Assembly (NCBI GenBank): GCA_002257045.1
Contig: NCHD01000002.1
Span: 1-46,173 of the forward strand
DNA: 46,173 nt
Direction of reading: 5' to 3'
Source of the DNA: Hydrogenophilales bacterium 16-61-112
GTDB lineage: Bacteria > Pseudomonadota > Gammaproteobacteria > Burkholderiales > Thiobacillaceae
Shown one piece after another: positions 1-7,988 of this stretch (the first letter of the stretch is position 1; each line of letters starts with the position of its first letter). The translations under genes were made by a program, and so were the position numbers. A model generated the notes under the pieces. The model was not told where the DNA came from. It did not search any database and was given only the letters and a program-made list of their open reading frames with translations.

Positions 1-599
1 TCCTTGGCGTGGTTGTTGCCAGCGGCGTCGACCGCTTGCGGCAGGTCGATGATGACCGGGCCGTCTGCGCTGACGAGAATGTTGTATTCAGACAGGTCGC
101 CGTGAATGATGCCGGCGCACAGCATGCGCACGACTTCCCTGATCAGGGTGTGGTAGTGCTGGCGGGCTTCTTCTGCCGTGAACGACACATCGTTGAGCCG
201 GGGCGCGGCGTTGCCGTCGGCGTCACACACCAGTTCCATCAGCAGCACGCCTTCATGGAAGTTGTACGGCGTGGGTACCCGCACGCCCGCAGCGGCCAAC
301 CGGTACAGTGCATCGACTTCGGCGTTTTGCCAGGCTTCTTCCTGCTTTTCGCGGCCGAATTTGCTGCCCTTGGCCATGGCGCGCGCCTGGCGGCTGTTCT
401 TGGTCTTGCGGTTTTCGGTGTAATCGACAGCCTGGCGAAAGCTGCGCTTGTTGGCTTCCTTGTAGACCTTGGCGCAGCGGATGTCGTCGCCGCAGCGCAC
501 CACGAAGACCATGGCTTCCTTGCCGCTCATGAGCTGGCGCACGACGTCGTCGATCAGGCCGTCTTCGAGCAGGGGGATGAGCCGTTTATGCGCTTTCAT
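1..599 (-). CDS. RIO1-type serine/threonine protein kinase, C-terminus cut off by window edge
   Basis: About 199 codons are visible on the minus strand from ATG at 599; the frame is still open at base 1. The translation starts MKAHKRLIPLLEDG and contains the RIO features in order: a glycine-poor ATP loop (SGKEAMVF), a lysine in CAKVYK, a catalytic loop HGDLSEYN near residue 164 and the metal-binding segment IIDLPQAVD. Bacterial RIO kinases are cytoplasmic, and their substrates are mostly unknown. The start overlaps the upstream lyase stop by one base (TGATG), so translation is probably coupled to it. Start choice rests on that coupling. The family call is firm; the role is not known. Confidence 0.85.
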   Translation of the reverse strand, partial: MKAHKRLIPLLEDGLIDDVVRQLMSGKEAMVFVVRCGDDIRCAKVYKEANKRSFRQAVDYTENRKTKNSRQARAMAKGSKFGREKQEEAWQNAEVDALYRLAAAGVRVPTPYNFHEGVLLMELVCDADGNAAPRLNDVSFTAEEARQHYHTLIREVVRMLCAGIIHGDLSEYNILVSADGPVIIDLPQAVDAAGNNHAK

Positions 600-1999
600 C
601 AGCCTGCACCGCCGCCGCTGCCGACGCCATGTGCGGCTGCAAGCACCAGTGCGTCGAATTCGGCTGCGTCCATCAGCCCGCGCTCGGCGACGATGTCGCG
701 CACCGGCCGTCCCGAATGTTCCGATTCCTTGGCGACTTCGGCGGCCTGGTTGTAGCCGATCCGGGTGTTGAGAAGAGTGGCGAGCGCAACGCTCTGGTGG
801 ATGAAAAAAGCGCAGCGCTCGCGGTTGACGACAATGCCCTTGAGGTTCTTCTCGGTGGCGGCGTTCATCGCATTGGTCAGCCAGTCCATGGCGTCGAACA
901 GCGCGCTGCCCAAGGCCGGCATCATCACGTTCAGTTCCATTTGGCCGGCCTGCACCATATAGCTTACGGCGGCATCCTGCCCCAGCACCTGGAAGCACAC
1001 CTGGTTGAGCATCTCGAACATCACCGGGTTGACCTTGCCGGGCATGATGCTGGAGCCGGGCTGCACCGGCGGCAACTGGATTTCGCCGAGGCCGGTACGC
1101 GGGCCGCTGGCGAGCAGGCGCAGGTCGTTGGAGATGCGCGTGAGTTCCAGCGCCAAGTTGCGGATTTCGCCCGATAGTCGTGCCAGATCGTTCATCGACT
1201 GCATCTGCGCGACCAGCTGGCCGACGCGGATCGGCTCACCTGTGAGGCTTGCAAGTTCGGAGGCGACACGCGCCGGGTAGTCGGGCGAGGTATTGAGCCC
1301 GGTACCGGCGGCCGAGCCGCCCAGCCCGGTTTCGCACAGCGCAGGGCGCACCGCTTCGAGCGCGGTGGCACAGCGGCCGAGTGTCCAGGCGTAGCCCGCG
1401 AATTCCTGACCGAGCGTGGTGGGCACCGCATCCTGCAAATGGGTGCGGCCGGATTTCACCGTGTCCTTTTCGCGCTCGGCCAGGCGCGCGAACTCGGCGG
1501 CCATGGCGTGCACGGCGGCAACCAGGCGCGGCAACTTCGCCAGCACGGTAAGACGGATCGCGGTCGGGATGGTGTCGTTGGTCGACTGTCCCATGTTGAC
1601 GTCGTCATTGGGGTTGACCGGTTTGTAGGCGCCTTTGTCAAAACCCAGCGCCGCGTTGGCAAGGTTGGCGATGACTTCGTTGCTGTTCATGTTGTGGCTG
1701 GTGCCTGCACCGGCCTGAAAGCGGTCGACCACGAACTGATCGAGATACTCGCCGCCGATGATTTTTTCGCAAGCGTCGACGATGGCGTCGCGTTTGTCCT
1801 CACCCAGCCAGCCCGGCTGGCAGTTGGCGCGTGCGGCCGCCAGTTTGATGCGCACATGGGCTAGTACGAAATCCTTATCCGGAAGCCGCCCGGAAATGGG
1901 AAAATTGGCCACCGCACGCGCGGTTTGTGCGCCGTACCAGGCCTGTTCGGGAACCTGGACCTCGCCCAGCGAGTCTTTCTCGGTACGATATTCATTCAT
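599..1999 (-). CDS. aspA: Aspartate ammonia-lyase (aspartase/fumarase superfamily)
   Basis: A 466-residue protein of normal length for the class II fumarase/aspartase family. It shows the family signature GSSIMPGKVNPV, the substrate-loop region FQAGAGTSHNMNSNEV and SGRTHLQDAVPTTLGQEF. FQAGAGTS..NMN.NEV and the C-terminal GYNQAAEVAKES favour aspartase (L-aspartate to fumarate plus ammonia) over fumarase, but the N-terminus (EKDSLGEVQVP) is shared by both groups, so fumarase activity cannot be excluded. Cytoplasmic. No strong Shine-Dalgarno sequence precedes ATG 1999. The gene is divergent from the thioredoxin-like gene with about 13 bp between starts, so the two promoters must lie inside the opposite genes. 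Its stop overlaps the RIO kinase start. Confidence 0.75.
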   Translation of the reverse strand: MNEYRTEKDSLGEVQVPEQAWYGAQTARAVANFPISGRLPDKDFVLAHVRIKLAAARANCQPGWLGEDKRDAIVDACEKIIGGEYLDQFVVDRFQAGAGTSHNMNSNEVIANLANAALGFDKGAYKPVNPNDDVNMGQSTNDTIPTAIRLTVLAKLPRLVAAVHAMAAEFARLAEREKDTVKSGRTHLQDAVPTTLGQEFAGYAWTLGRCATALEAVRPALCETGLGGSAAGTGLNTSPDYPARVASELASLTGEPIRVGQLVAQMQSMNDLARLSGEIRNLALELTRISNDLRLLASGPRTGLGEIQLPPVQPGSSIMPGKVNPVMFEMLNQVCFQVLGQDAAVSYMVQAGQMELNVMMPALGSALFDAMDWLTNAMNAATEKNLKGIVVNRERCAFFIHQSVALATLLNTRIGYNQAAEVAKESEHSGRPVRDIVAERGLMDAAEFDALVLAAAHGVGSGGGAG

Positions 2000-2012
2000 G
2001 GTGGAACACTCG

Positions 2013-2504
2013 ATGCAGATGTTACAAAGACGGCGATTTTATCCGATGTGGCTGGCCGGGCTGGTGCTGGCGCTGGCTGCGTCCTGGGCGCAGGCGGATT
2101 TCACGATGACCGATACCGACGGCAAGCTGCATTCACTCTCGGGCTACAAGGGCAAATGGGTGCTGGTCAACTACTGGGCGACCTGGTGCCCGCCCTGCCT
2201 GGAGGAAATCCCCGACCTGATCGAGCTGCACGAGAACAAGAAAAACAATCTGGTGGTGCTGGGCGTGGCGCTGGACTACCGCAGCGCCAAACAGGTGACG
2301 GAGTTTGCCGATGGCCTGCTGGTGACTTATCCCATCGTGCTCGGCACGCCCAAGATAACCAATCAGATCGGCCCGGTGCAGGGCTTGCCCACGACCTATC
2401 TGTTCAATCCGGCAGGCAAGATGGTGGCGCAGCAAGTCGGGCCCATCACCCGCGAATCGGTAGAATCGTTTCTTGCTGGAAAAAAATCGCCCGGCAAAAA
2501 ATAA
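2013..2504 (+). CDS. TlpA/ResA-like periplasmic thioredoxin-fold protein
   Basis: A 163-residue protein with an N-terminal hydrophobic signal or anchor (MWLAGLVLALAASWAQA) and a thioredoxin fold with the active site WATWCPPCLEE (Cys59, Cys62). TlpA/ResA-like proteins reduce disulfides in the periplasm, for example during cytochrome c or CuA maturation. I chose ATG 2013 because GGA sits 8 nt upstream; ATG 1998 and ATG 2019 are alternatives in the same frame. First gene of a four-gene plus-strand operon with a SoxW-like protein, a TolC-like channel and a membrane-fusion protein. The cis-Pro region reads GLPTTYLF, as expected. Confidence 0.8.
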   Translation: MQMLQRRRFYPMWLAGLVLALAASWAQADFTMTDTDGKLHSLSGYKGKWVLVNYWATWCPPCLEEIPDLIELHENKKNNLVVLGVALDYRSAKQVTEFADGLLVTYPIVLGTPKITNQIGPVQGLPTTYLFNPAGKMVAQQVGPITRESVESFLAGKKSPGKK

Positions 2505-2534
2505 ACAGGGCGGTACAAAAAGAGGGGATACGCC

Positions 2535-3041
2535 ATGCGCCAAATACTGATCGCTTTTTTTCTGCTGTTCGCAGCGCCGGCCTGGGCTGAGTTGCGCGAC
2601 CCTGGAACGCATTTTTTTCAGGCGAGTTTTGGCGATCTCAACGCCGATCTGGCAACGGCCAAATCACAGGGAAAAAAAGGTGTATTCCTGTTTTTTGAAA
2701 TGGATGACTGCCCATTTTGTGCGCGCATGAAGTCGACTGTTCTCAATCAGTCCGATGTGCAGGACGCCTACCGTGCGCAGTTCCTTGTGTATTCGATCGA
2801 CGTCAATGGTGATACGCCGTTAACCGATTTTCAGGGCAAGGAAACCACCGAGAAGGCCTTCGCGCTGGTAAACCGGGTGCGCGCCACGCCGACGCTGCTG
2901 TTTTTCAATCTCGACGGCAAGCTGGTTGCGCGCTTTACCGGCCCCACCAAAAACAAGGATGAGTTTCTGCTGCTGGGCCGCTACGTCACCGAGGGTGCCT
3001 ATGCGAGCCAGCCCTTCACCCAATACAAGCAGGGTAAATAA
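2535..3041 (+). CDS. SoxW-like periplasmic thioredoxin-fold protein
   Basis: A 168-residue protein with a clear signal peptide (MRQILIAFFLLFAAPAWA) and a thioredoxin-type active site CPFC (Cys59 to Cys62) in the segment FLFFEMDDCPFCARMK; the cis-Pro motif is RATPTLLF. Proteins of this layout include SoxW, which supplies reductant in sulfur-oxidation loci, and DUF255/thioredoxin_7-like proteins. The sox assignment is inferred from similarity and from the sulfur context of the window; no sox genes are adjacent. AGAGGGG precedes the start. The stop codon overlaps the next gene (TAATG), so it is coupled to the TolC-like gene. Confidence 0.75.
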   Translation: MRQILIAFFLLFAAPAWAELRDPGTHFFQASFGDLNADLATAKSQGKKGVFLFFEMDDCPFCARMKSTVLNQSDVQDAYRAQFLVYSIDVNGDTPLTDFQGKETTEKAFALVNRVRATPTLLFFNLDGKLVARFTGPTKNKDEFLLLGRYVTEGAYASQPFTQYKQGK

Positions 3042-4309
3042 TGCGTGAGGTGTGGGTTGTCTTGCTGGCGTGGTCCTGGATGACGGCCGCGCCGGCCGAA
3101 ACGCTCACCCTCGACGAGGCACTGGCGACAGTGGCCGCACCGCATCCCGACCGCCGCATGGCCGAAAGCGATCTGGCCGTGGCGCGCGCTGATCGCGACG
3201 AAGTGGCTGCCACCCAGGATTTCCGCCTCTATCTCGATGGCACCCTGGCCAGTGGGCAGGGCGATTCGGGCGGATGGCGGGCCAACAACATCGGCCGCAT
3301 CGTTGCGCGCAAGCCCGTGTTCGACTTTGGCCGCAGCGGCCGGGCCATCGCAGCGGCGAATCAGGAAGTCGCCGCGCGCCAGACTGCGCTCTTTCACGTG
3401 CAGAGCTTGCGCCGCCTCGACATCATGGCGCGCTACTTCGACGTGTTGCTGGCCGACATGCAGTACGCCGCCGACAACGAGTTCATGGCGGTTGCCTATG
3501 TATCCTGGGACAACGCGCAGGATCGATTCAAGGTCGGCCAGATCAGACAGCCCGAGTTGCTCAAAATGGAAGCCGACTATCACGCTATCCGCGAGCGGCG
3601 CGAGGCCAGTTTGCAGGCCGTACGCAGTTCCCGGCAGCGGCTGGCCCATGCCCTGTTGCGGCCGGGCAATGGGCCCACCGAACTCGCCGAACCCGTTTTG
3701 CAGGGCAATGCCGTGCCGCTGGCAGACTATGAAACCCTGTTGCCCTGGGTGATGGAGAAAAACCCGCAAGTGCAGGCCTTGCAGGCGCGGATTGCCGCCT
3801 CGGGCGCGCGGATTGCGGCTGTACGCGCGGAGCGCAACCCGATGCTCGATGCCGAGGTGGTGGGGGCCGATTACAGCCGTGCCTCGGCCACGCGCGACAA
3901 CCTCAGTGCCGGCCTGCAGTTCGTCATTCCCTTGTATCAGGGCGGCCGGGTGGATGCCGGCGTGGCGCGCGAACGGGCGCTAAAGGAGCGCAGCGCGGCC
4001 GAACTGGACAAGCTCAAGCTCGAACTGGCCGACAGCCTATTGCTCACCCTGCAGGAAATCGAGTGGCTGCGCGGCAGTGCCGGCGCGGCGGCAGACAAGC
4101 AGGTTGAGTTCCGTGACTGGGCGCTGGAGCGTTCGCGCGCGGAATATGAGCTTGAAATGAAAACCAACCTGGGTACCAGCATGGCCGACACGCAGGTAGC
4201 CGCGTTGCGCCGCAAGCAGGTCGATTATCAGCTGGCGCTGGCGCTGGCGCGACTTGAGGCCATGTCTGGCGGCAGCCTGCCGCCTGTTGAGGGAGTGGAA
4301 AAAAAATGA
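3041..4309 (+). CDS. TolC-family outer membrane efflux protein
   Basis: A 422-residue protein with a signal peptide (ending near APAET), followed by two repeated long helical halves typical of TolC/OprM-type channels (RIVARKPVFDFGRSGR in the first half, LQFVIPLYQGGRVDAG in the second). It should form the outer-membrane and periplasmic exit duct of a tripartite export system. Its start overlaps the upstream stop (TAATG) and its stop overlaps the next start (ATGA), so the operon is translationally coupled. No inner-membrane pump is encoded in this operon, so the partner transporter is either elsewhere or missing. Confidence 0.8.
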   Translation: MREVWVVLLAWSWMTAAPAETLTLDEALATVAAPHPDRRMAESDLAVARADRDEVAATQDFRLYLDGTLASGQGDSGGWRANNIGRIVARKPVFDFGRSGRAIAAANQEVAARQTALFHVQSLRRLDIMARYFDVLLADMQYAADNEFMAVAYVSWDNAQDRFKVGQIRQPELLKMEADYHAIRERREASLQAVRSSRQRLAHALLRPGNGPTELAEPVLQGNAVPLADYETLLPWVMEKNPQVQALQARIAASGARIAAVRAERNPMLDAEVVGADYSRASATRDNLSAGLQFVIPLYQGGRVDAGVARERALKERSAAELDKLKLELADSLLLTLQEIEWLRGSAGAAADKQVEFRDWALERSRAEYELEMKTNLGTSMADTQVAALRRKQVDYQLALALARLEAMSGGSLPPVEGVEKK

Positions 4310-4824
4310 AGCAGCGTATGGCCGTGATGGTCTTGGCCGGATGGATCGGCGCGGCCGCAAACCCGCTGTGGGCAGCCGAGGCGCTTGAACTCAGCACCCG
4401 GGTGTCTGGCGTGGTCGAGACCGTATGGGTCAAGCCCGGCCAGCGGGTGAAAAAGGGCACGCCCTTGTTGCGGCTCGAGCGCACGATTTTGCAGGCGAGC
4501 CTGGCCGAGGCAACGGCCGGACAGACGCGTGCGCAGGCCGATGCCGGCGAAGCCAGGCGCGAACGCGAGCGGGCGCAGGAGTTGTTCAATCGCACCGTGT
4601 CGTCCACCAGCGAGCTCGATGCTGCGGTGTTGCTTGACGCCCGCGCCCAGGCAGGGCTTGCCGTCGCAAAGGCGCGCCGCGTGATCGCGCAGAAGAACCT
4701 GCAGGATGCGGAGCTGAAAGCGCCGTTTGACGGCGTGGTGAAAGCGGTACCGGGCGGGCCGGGGACGGTGGTGACCGCCGAGTGCCAACCCAAACCGCTG
4801 GTTATTTTCTCGACGGCTCCCTGA
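4306..4824 (+). CDS. Short HlyD/RND-type membrane-fusion (periplasmic adaptor) protein
   Basis: A 172-residue protein with a signal peptide (ending near PLWAAEA), a biotinyl-lipoyl-like half motif (VSGVVETVWVKPGQRVKKG), an alpha-helical hairpin rich in Ala/Arg/Glu, and the second lipoyl half (LKAPFDGVV). It stops soon after the lipoyl domain; the beta-barrel and membrane-proximal domains of standard adaptors (usually 350 or more residues) are absent. It may be a minimal adaptor or a truncated one. ATGA overlap with the TolC-like gene argues that the two act together. Last gene of the operon. Confidence 0.75.
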   Translation: MKQRMAVMVLAGWIGAAANPLWAAEALELSTRVSGVVETVWVKPGQRVKKGTPLLRLERTILQASLAEATAGQTRAQADAGEARRERERAQELFNRTVSSTSELDAAVLLDARAQAGLAVAKARRVIAQKNLQDAELKAPFDGVVKAVPGGPGTVVTAECQPKPLVIFSTAP

Positions 4825-4940
4825 ACTGGAATGACCGGCCGTGCGGAACGGAAGACGCCCGTGCGCGGGGTCGATTAGTTTGTCCCGATCGGGCAGGGCA
4901 GGGTGTCGCGGAGCACACCGGAGGGTGGCTGCCAGGCCGT

Positions 4941-5078
4941 TCAGCGTCCCAATAAGCCGATGAGTCCAATCGCAATCAGGTAGATGGCGACGATGTAGTT
5001 CAGCAGGCGCGGCATCACCAGAATCAGAATGCCTGCAATCAGCGAAATCAGTGGGGTCAGGCTGGGAATGATGTTCAT
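4941..5078 (-). CDS. DUF3096-type small membrane protein
   Basis: A 45-codon gene beginning MNIIPSLTPLISLIAG and ending GLIGLLGR. It is almost wholly hydrophobic and forms two short membrane segments around PRLLNY, the pattern of DUF3096 proteins. The start is set by a good ribosome-binding site (AAGGAA, about 6 nt upstream). Function unknown; such proteins often occur among stress-type genes. It lies downstream of, and on the same strand as, the Trp/Tyr-rich secreted protein but 264 bp away, so it probably has its own promoter. Confidence 0.8.
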   Translation of the reverse strand: MNIIPSLTPLISLIAGILILVMPRLLNYIVAIYLIAIGLIGLLGR

Positions 5079-5225
5079 GTTGGGTTCCTTGGGTAGGGTG
5101 TGAATTGCGGTGGTTTTGACTGCGCGAGCTTGCAGTCGGGGGTCGGGTGAAGCGGGTTTGAGAATCCTGGATCAGGGCATGTGGTTTGGGTGCGAACTGC
5201 TGTCGAGCAGGCTCCTGCGCAGGGA

Positions 5226-5255
5226 GCCCGGCTGGATTTCCGCAGCCAGCCGGGC
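5226..5255 (-). terminator. Strong hairpin after the Trp/Tyr-rich protein gene
   Basis: Inverted repeat with 10-bp perfect arms (GCCCGGCTGG at 5226-5235, CCAGCCGGGC at 5246-5255) and a 10-nt loop. It lies 88 bp past the stop of the gene ending at 5343. No U-tract follows on either strand, so intrinsic termination is uncertain; it could stabilise the mRNA 3' end. Confidence 0.4.
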
Positions 5256-5342
5256 ATATCGGCTCAACGACCCATTCCGGCCGGATTGAAATACCACCGG
5301 CCAGGATCGACCGCACTCATGCGCAACGGATCGCGGCACGCA

Positions 5343-6320
5343 TCAGTTATTACGCTCCCGCTCCTTCTCCTGCCTTGGATACTGTTTCTGCTCGCGGTCG
5401 GCATCCCTGTTTTGTGGTTGTTCCATTCGCTCCTGCGAGGCGGCGGGCTGCTGTGTGCTGTCCCCTTCCCTCGGGCTGCGCTCGTGCGGCGCGGCGGGGA
5501 CGGGCATCCGGACTCGCTCGTCCATCCTTTGCTGTGGCTGCGAGCGCGGGTTTTCCTGCGGACGTGGAGCGGGTCGCTGCATGTCCTGCTGCCTTGAATC
5601 GCGCCCGTCATTCGCCCGCTGATTGTTGTCTCGCACGGGCGAGGGGGGCGCTACACGTTTCTGATAGCGTTCCTGATACTGCTCGCGCACAACCGGGTCG
5701 CGCGGCTGGTAACGGTATCGCTGCTGTTGCAGTTCGTGCTGCTGCTCGATCTGTCGCGGATAGCGCTCGCCTGAATATTTTTTCTGGTAGGCCGGCAACG
5801 GCGCCGGGGGCGGGACCGCACGGCGATCCCATTTGTCCCAGCCCTGCCTGCGGTGTTCCCATTCGCGGCCCCAGTGATTGCTCCAGCGGGGCGGCGCATC
5901 CGGCCGCCATCCGCGAAAATACGCCGGTGGCTGGCGGTAGTAGCGCACCGGGACGCGCAGGACATAAATCGGCACCGCATAGGGTTCTACATACCACCAG
6001 GGCCCGTTGTACCAGGAACTCGCGTACCAGTTGTCGTCCTGGAAAACCCAGTACATGCCGTCGTAAAAGAAGTAGTTCGATTGCATGGAGGGCGCGTAGT
6101 AGACCGGATACCCCGGCACGACCACGAGTTGCGGGTAGGCCGGCAGGTAGATGCCGATGCTGGCGTGCGGCAGGCCGATTCCAATACTGACCTGGACGGC
6201 GGCCGGTTTTGATCTCCAGTTTGTAGCGCCAGGTGGCTGCTTTTTTTGACAGCGCTCTGCAATAACGCCAACTTTTTCATCTTGGCAGGGGTATCCAGCG
6301 CAGTCTGTTCGACATCGCAC
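5343..6320 (-). CDS. Secreted Trp/Tyr-rich, Gln/Arg-rich protein with a frameshifted N-terminus
   Basis: The first half of the open frame has dense aromatic segments (SIGIGLPHASIGIYLPAY, NWYASSWYNGPWW, PVRYYRQPPAYFRGWRP); the second half is a long Gln/Arg/Pro-rich tail. This matches a family of secreted betaproteobacterial proteins of unknown function. Those normally start MKKLALL plus a signal peptide. Here MKKLALLQSAVKK is encoded from ATG 6280 but in a different frame. The shift maps to or near a T7 tract at 6241-6247, where one extra base would join it to the body. Even the joined N-terminus (VKKKQPPG) is poorly hydrophobic. The open frame from ATG 6320 is therefore probably not a working precursor. 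Coordinates give the open frame; it may be a pseudogene. Confidence 0.55.
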   Translation of the reverse strand: MRCRTDCAGYPCQDEKVGVIAERCQKKQPPGATNWRSKPAAVQVSIGIGLPHASIGIYLPAYPQLVVVPGYPVYYAPSMQSNYFFYDGMYWVFQDDNWYASSWYNGPWWYVEPYAVPIYVLRVPVRYYRQPPAYFRGWRPDAPPRWSNHWGREWEHRRQGWDKWDRRAVPPPAPLPAYQKKYSGERYPRQIEQQHELQQQRYRYQPRDPVVREQYQERYQKRVAPPSPVRDNNQRANDGRDSRQQDMQRPAPRPQENPRSQPQQRMDERVRMPVPAAPHERSPREGDSTQQPAASQERMEQPQNRDADREQKQYPRQEKERERNN

Positions 6321-6347
6321 ATTGAATGGCGCGCTCGTTCGTGCCGT

Positions 6348-7262
6348 TTATTGCATGCTTTGCTGGCGCCGGTATTCGCCCCGCTTCATCACGAGATAAG
6401 CGGTTCGGGTGACTTCGCGCAATTGGCGAGGATATTGCTCGGTCGAGGTGAACCAGCCCTGCAAACGTTTTTGGAGCTGTCTTGGCGGCGGGGTGGCCAA
6501 GGCGCCAAGATAGGCATCAATAGCAAGGTAATAGCGCATGGTGTTGCGTTCCACCAGACCCCGCATGCCGCCAATATGCTCAGGCTGGCCGTTGGATTGA
6601 GTGCCGGTCAGGGTGAATCCCACTTTACCGCTCCCAATCGTTGCGAGGTAAGACTTCATGGCCAGTCTCCCGGCCATGCCGTAATCGTAGGAATAGGTGA
6701 GGTGCAGGAAAGTGCCGCCGTTTTCAATTGGGACAGCATGCAGCTGGATGTGATAATTGCGGGTACTCAGCGGCCCCTCTTGAGCGGTGAGCTGAATCTC
6801 CAGGTAATTCGCTGTCGCCGCGTTGACGCGGTAGGCGAATTCGATCGGGTACGCGTCTTCGATCGGCTGCGGGGTTTTTTTGCCGATGTTGACGGACAGC
6901 ACGGTGTGCGCCGAATCAGTGGTGGCACGGCAAAATTTGGTGTTGATATGCAGGATCATCACGTCACACCAGTGCGCCGGGTCGTTGAGTGCTTTGCTGA
7001 CCGTGGCAAATGGATAATCGACCCGCGCGTAGATGTCGCCCTTCAATTCGCCCGATGATTCCGACGAGTCTAGGGACAGCGCACGCTGGAATGGGTTGTG
7101 CTGGAGCCGCTCACTCAGCGAGGTATATTTTGCGTGGAGCGCGGCGGCAGAATGCGTGTCCGGCATGGAGGCAAAGGCCAGTCCCGCGCTGGAAAGCGTT
7201 ATCCAGACGAGCCACAGTCGCGTTAGCCAAGCCAAAGTGATTTTTCCTGCATGCATGTTCAT
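6348..7262 (-). CDS. Periplasmic START/SRPBCC-like protein
   Basis: A 304-residue protein starting MNMHAGKITLAWLTRLW, with a signal peptide ending near AGLAFAS. The body holds GDIYARVDYPFATVSKAL, a typical opening of the SRPBCC/START helix-grip fold, plus long beta-rich stretches (TRNYHIQLHAVPIENGG, LHLTYSYDYG). Such domains bind hydrophobic ligands; no ligand can be named. I chose ATG 7262 because the signal peptide begins there; the frame is open further upstream without signal-like sequence. ATG 7256 is an alternative. No operon partner is evident. Confidence 0.6.
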   Translation of the reverse strand: MNMHAGKITLAWLTRLWLVWITLSSAGLAFASMPDTHSAAALHAKYTSLSERLQHNPFQRALSLDSSESSGELKGDIYARVDYPFATVSKALNDPAHWCDVMILHINTKFCRATTDSAHTVLSVNIGKKTPQPIEDAYPIEFAYRVNAATANYLEIQLTAQEGPLSTRNYHIQLHAVPIENGGTFLHLTYSYDYGMAGRLAMKSYLATIGSGKVGFTLTGTQSNGQPEHIGGMRGLVERNTMRYYLAIDAYLGALATPPPRQLQKRLQGWFTSTEQYPRQLREVTRTAYLVMKRGEYRRQQSMQ

Positions 7263-7489
7263 TGATATAGACCTTCTGCCTGCCTTGGCGATTACCGTTA
7301 TGTCGTGATCGTGGCTTTGACGGTCGTATTGCTTGCCGCGATGATGGGTTGGGCGGTCATCCCGGCGAATGGGGTCATACGGGGCGTGCTCCTGGCAGTT
7401 CCGCTTTCTTTGCTCAACTGCAAGGGGGCGCTCAAGCAAGCGCTTGCCCCTGCAGTTCTGACGCTGCAGCATGCACAGCGTCAGACGGA

Positions 7490-7705
7490 TTATTCAGCTT
7501 GGCCGTCCTTGTTGCGTGCTTCAAAGTCCTTGATCTGCTTTTCGGCTTCGTCTTTCGTGATGCCGTAGGATTCCTGGATCTTGCCCGCCAGTTGATCGCG
7601 CTTGCCGGCAATGACGTCGAGGTGATCATCGGTAAGCTTGCCCCACTGTGTTTTTACCTTGCCTTTGAACTGCTTCCAGTTGCCTTCTACGATATTCCAG
7701 TCCAT
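7490..7705 (-). CDS. CsbD-family general stress protein
   Basis: A 71-residue, highly charged protein beginning MDWNIVEGNWKQFKGKVK, with WGKLTDDHLDVIAGKRDQL: the CsbD consensus. The ribosome-binding site decides the start: AAGGAG abuts the upstream ATG (7711) but lies 6 nt from ATG 7705, so the latter is used. CsbD proteins accumulate in stress or stationary phase; their mechanism is unknown. A 14-bp palindromic operator candidate lies at 7890-7903, about 185 bp upstream, the same motif seen before other stress genes here. Confidence 0.9.
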   Translation of the reverse strand: MDWNIVEGNWKQFKGKVKTQWGKLTDDHLDVIAGKRDQLAGKIQESYGITKDEAEKQIKDFEARNKDGQAE

Positions 7706-7887
7706 ATCCATCTCCTTGGGTTCGGGCCGCCGACTGGCGGAATTGCCAATCGAGCATCCTGTGTCGCAGTCGGCCTCTTGCCCTGTGTTCACCTCGAACA
7801 GAAGAGGGAATGGCTGGAGACCGTCTGGACAGCTTTTATAAAATCTCCCGATCAGAGTGCAAGGCTAGTCGCAGGCTCGGGAACAGT

Positions 7888-7905
7888 CTGTACGCTGGCG
7901 TACGT
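7888..7905. promoter_or_regulatory. Operator candidate A, upstream of the CsbD gene
   Basis: GTACGCTGGCGTAC at 7890-7903 is a perfect inverted repeat (6-bp arms, 2-bp centre) preceded by CT, matching the shared consensus CTGTGCGTNNNCGYAC found at sites B to G. It lies between the CsbD gene and the upstream FMN reductase gene, both on the minus strand. Confidence 0.5.
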
Positions 7906-7988
7906 AGTGCGGTGTTCGGTGATGGACTTTCGTAAGTACCAGGAAGTTCGCATGGTCCGCTGGCGACCACCCCCGTGTGCTGCGAGCT

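Noticed and set aside
9-755. 248-codon plus-strand frame at the left end
   Set aside because: It lies opposite the RIO kinase and aspartase genes, both with strong family motifs; its translation has no domain.
7306-7568. 87-codon plus-strand frame with a hydrophobic start
   Set aside because: No ribosome-binding site; its second half is antisense to the CsbD gene.
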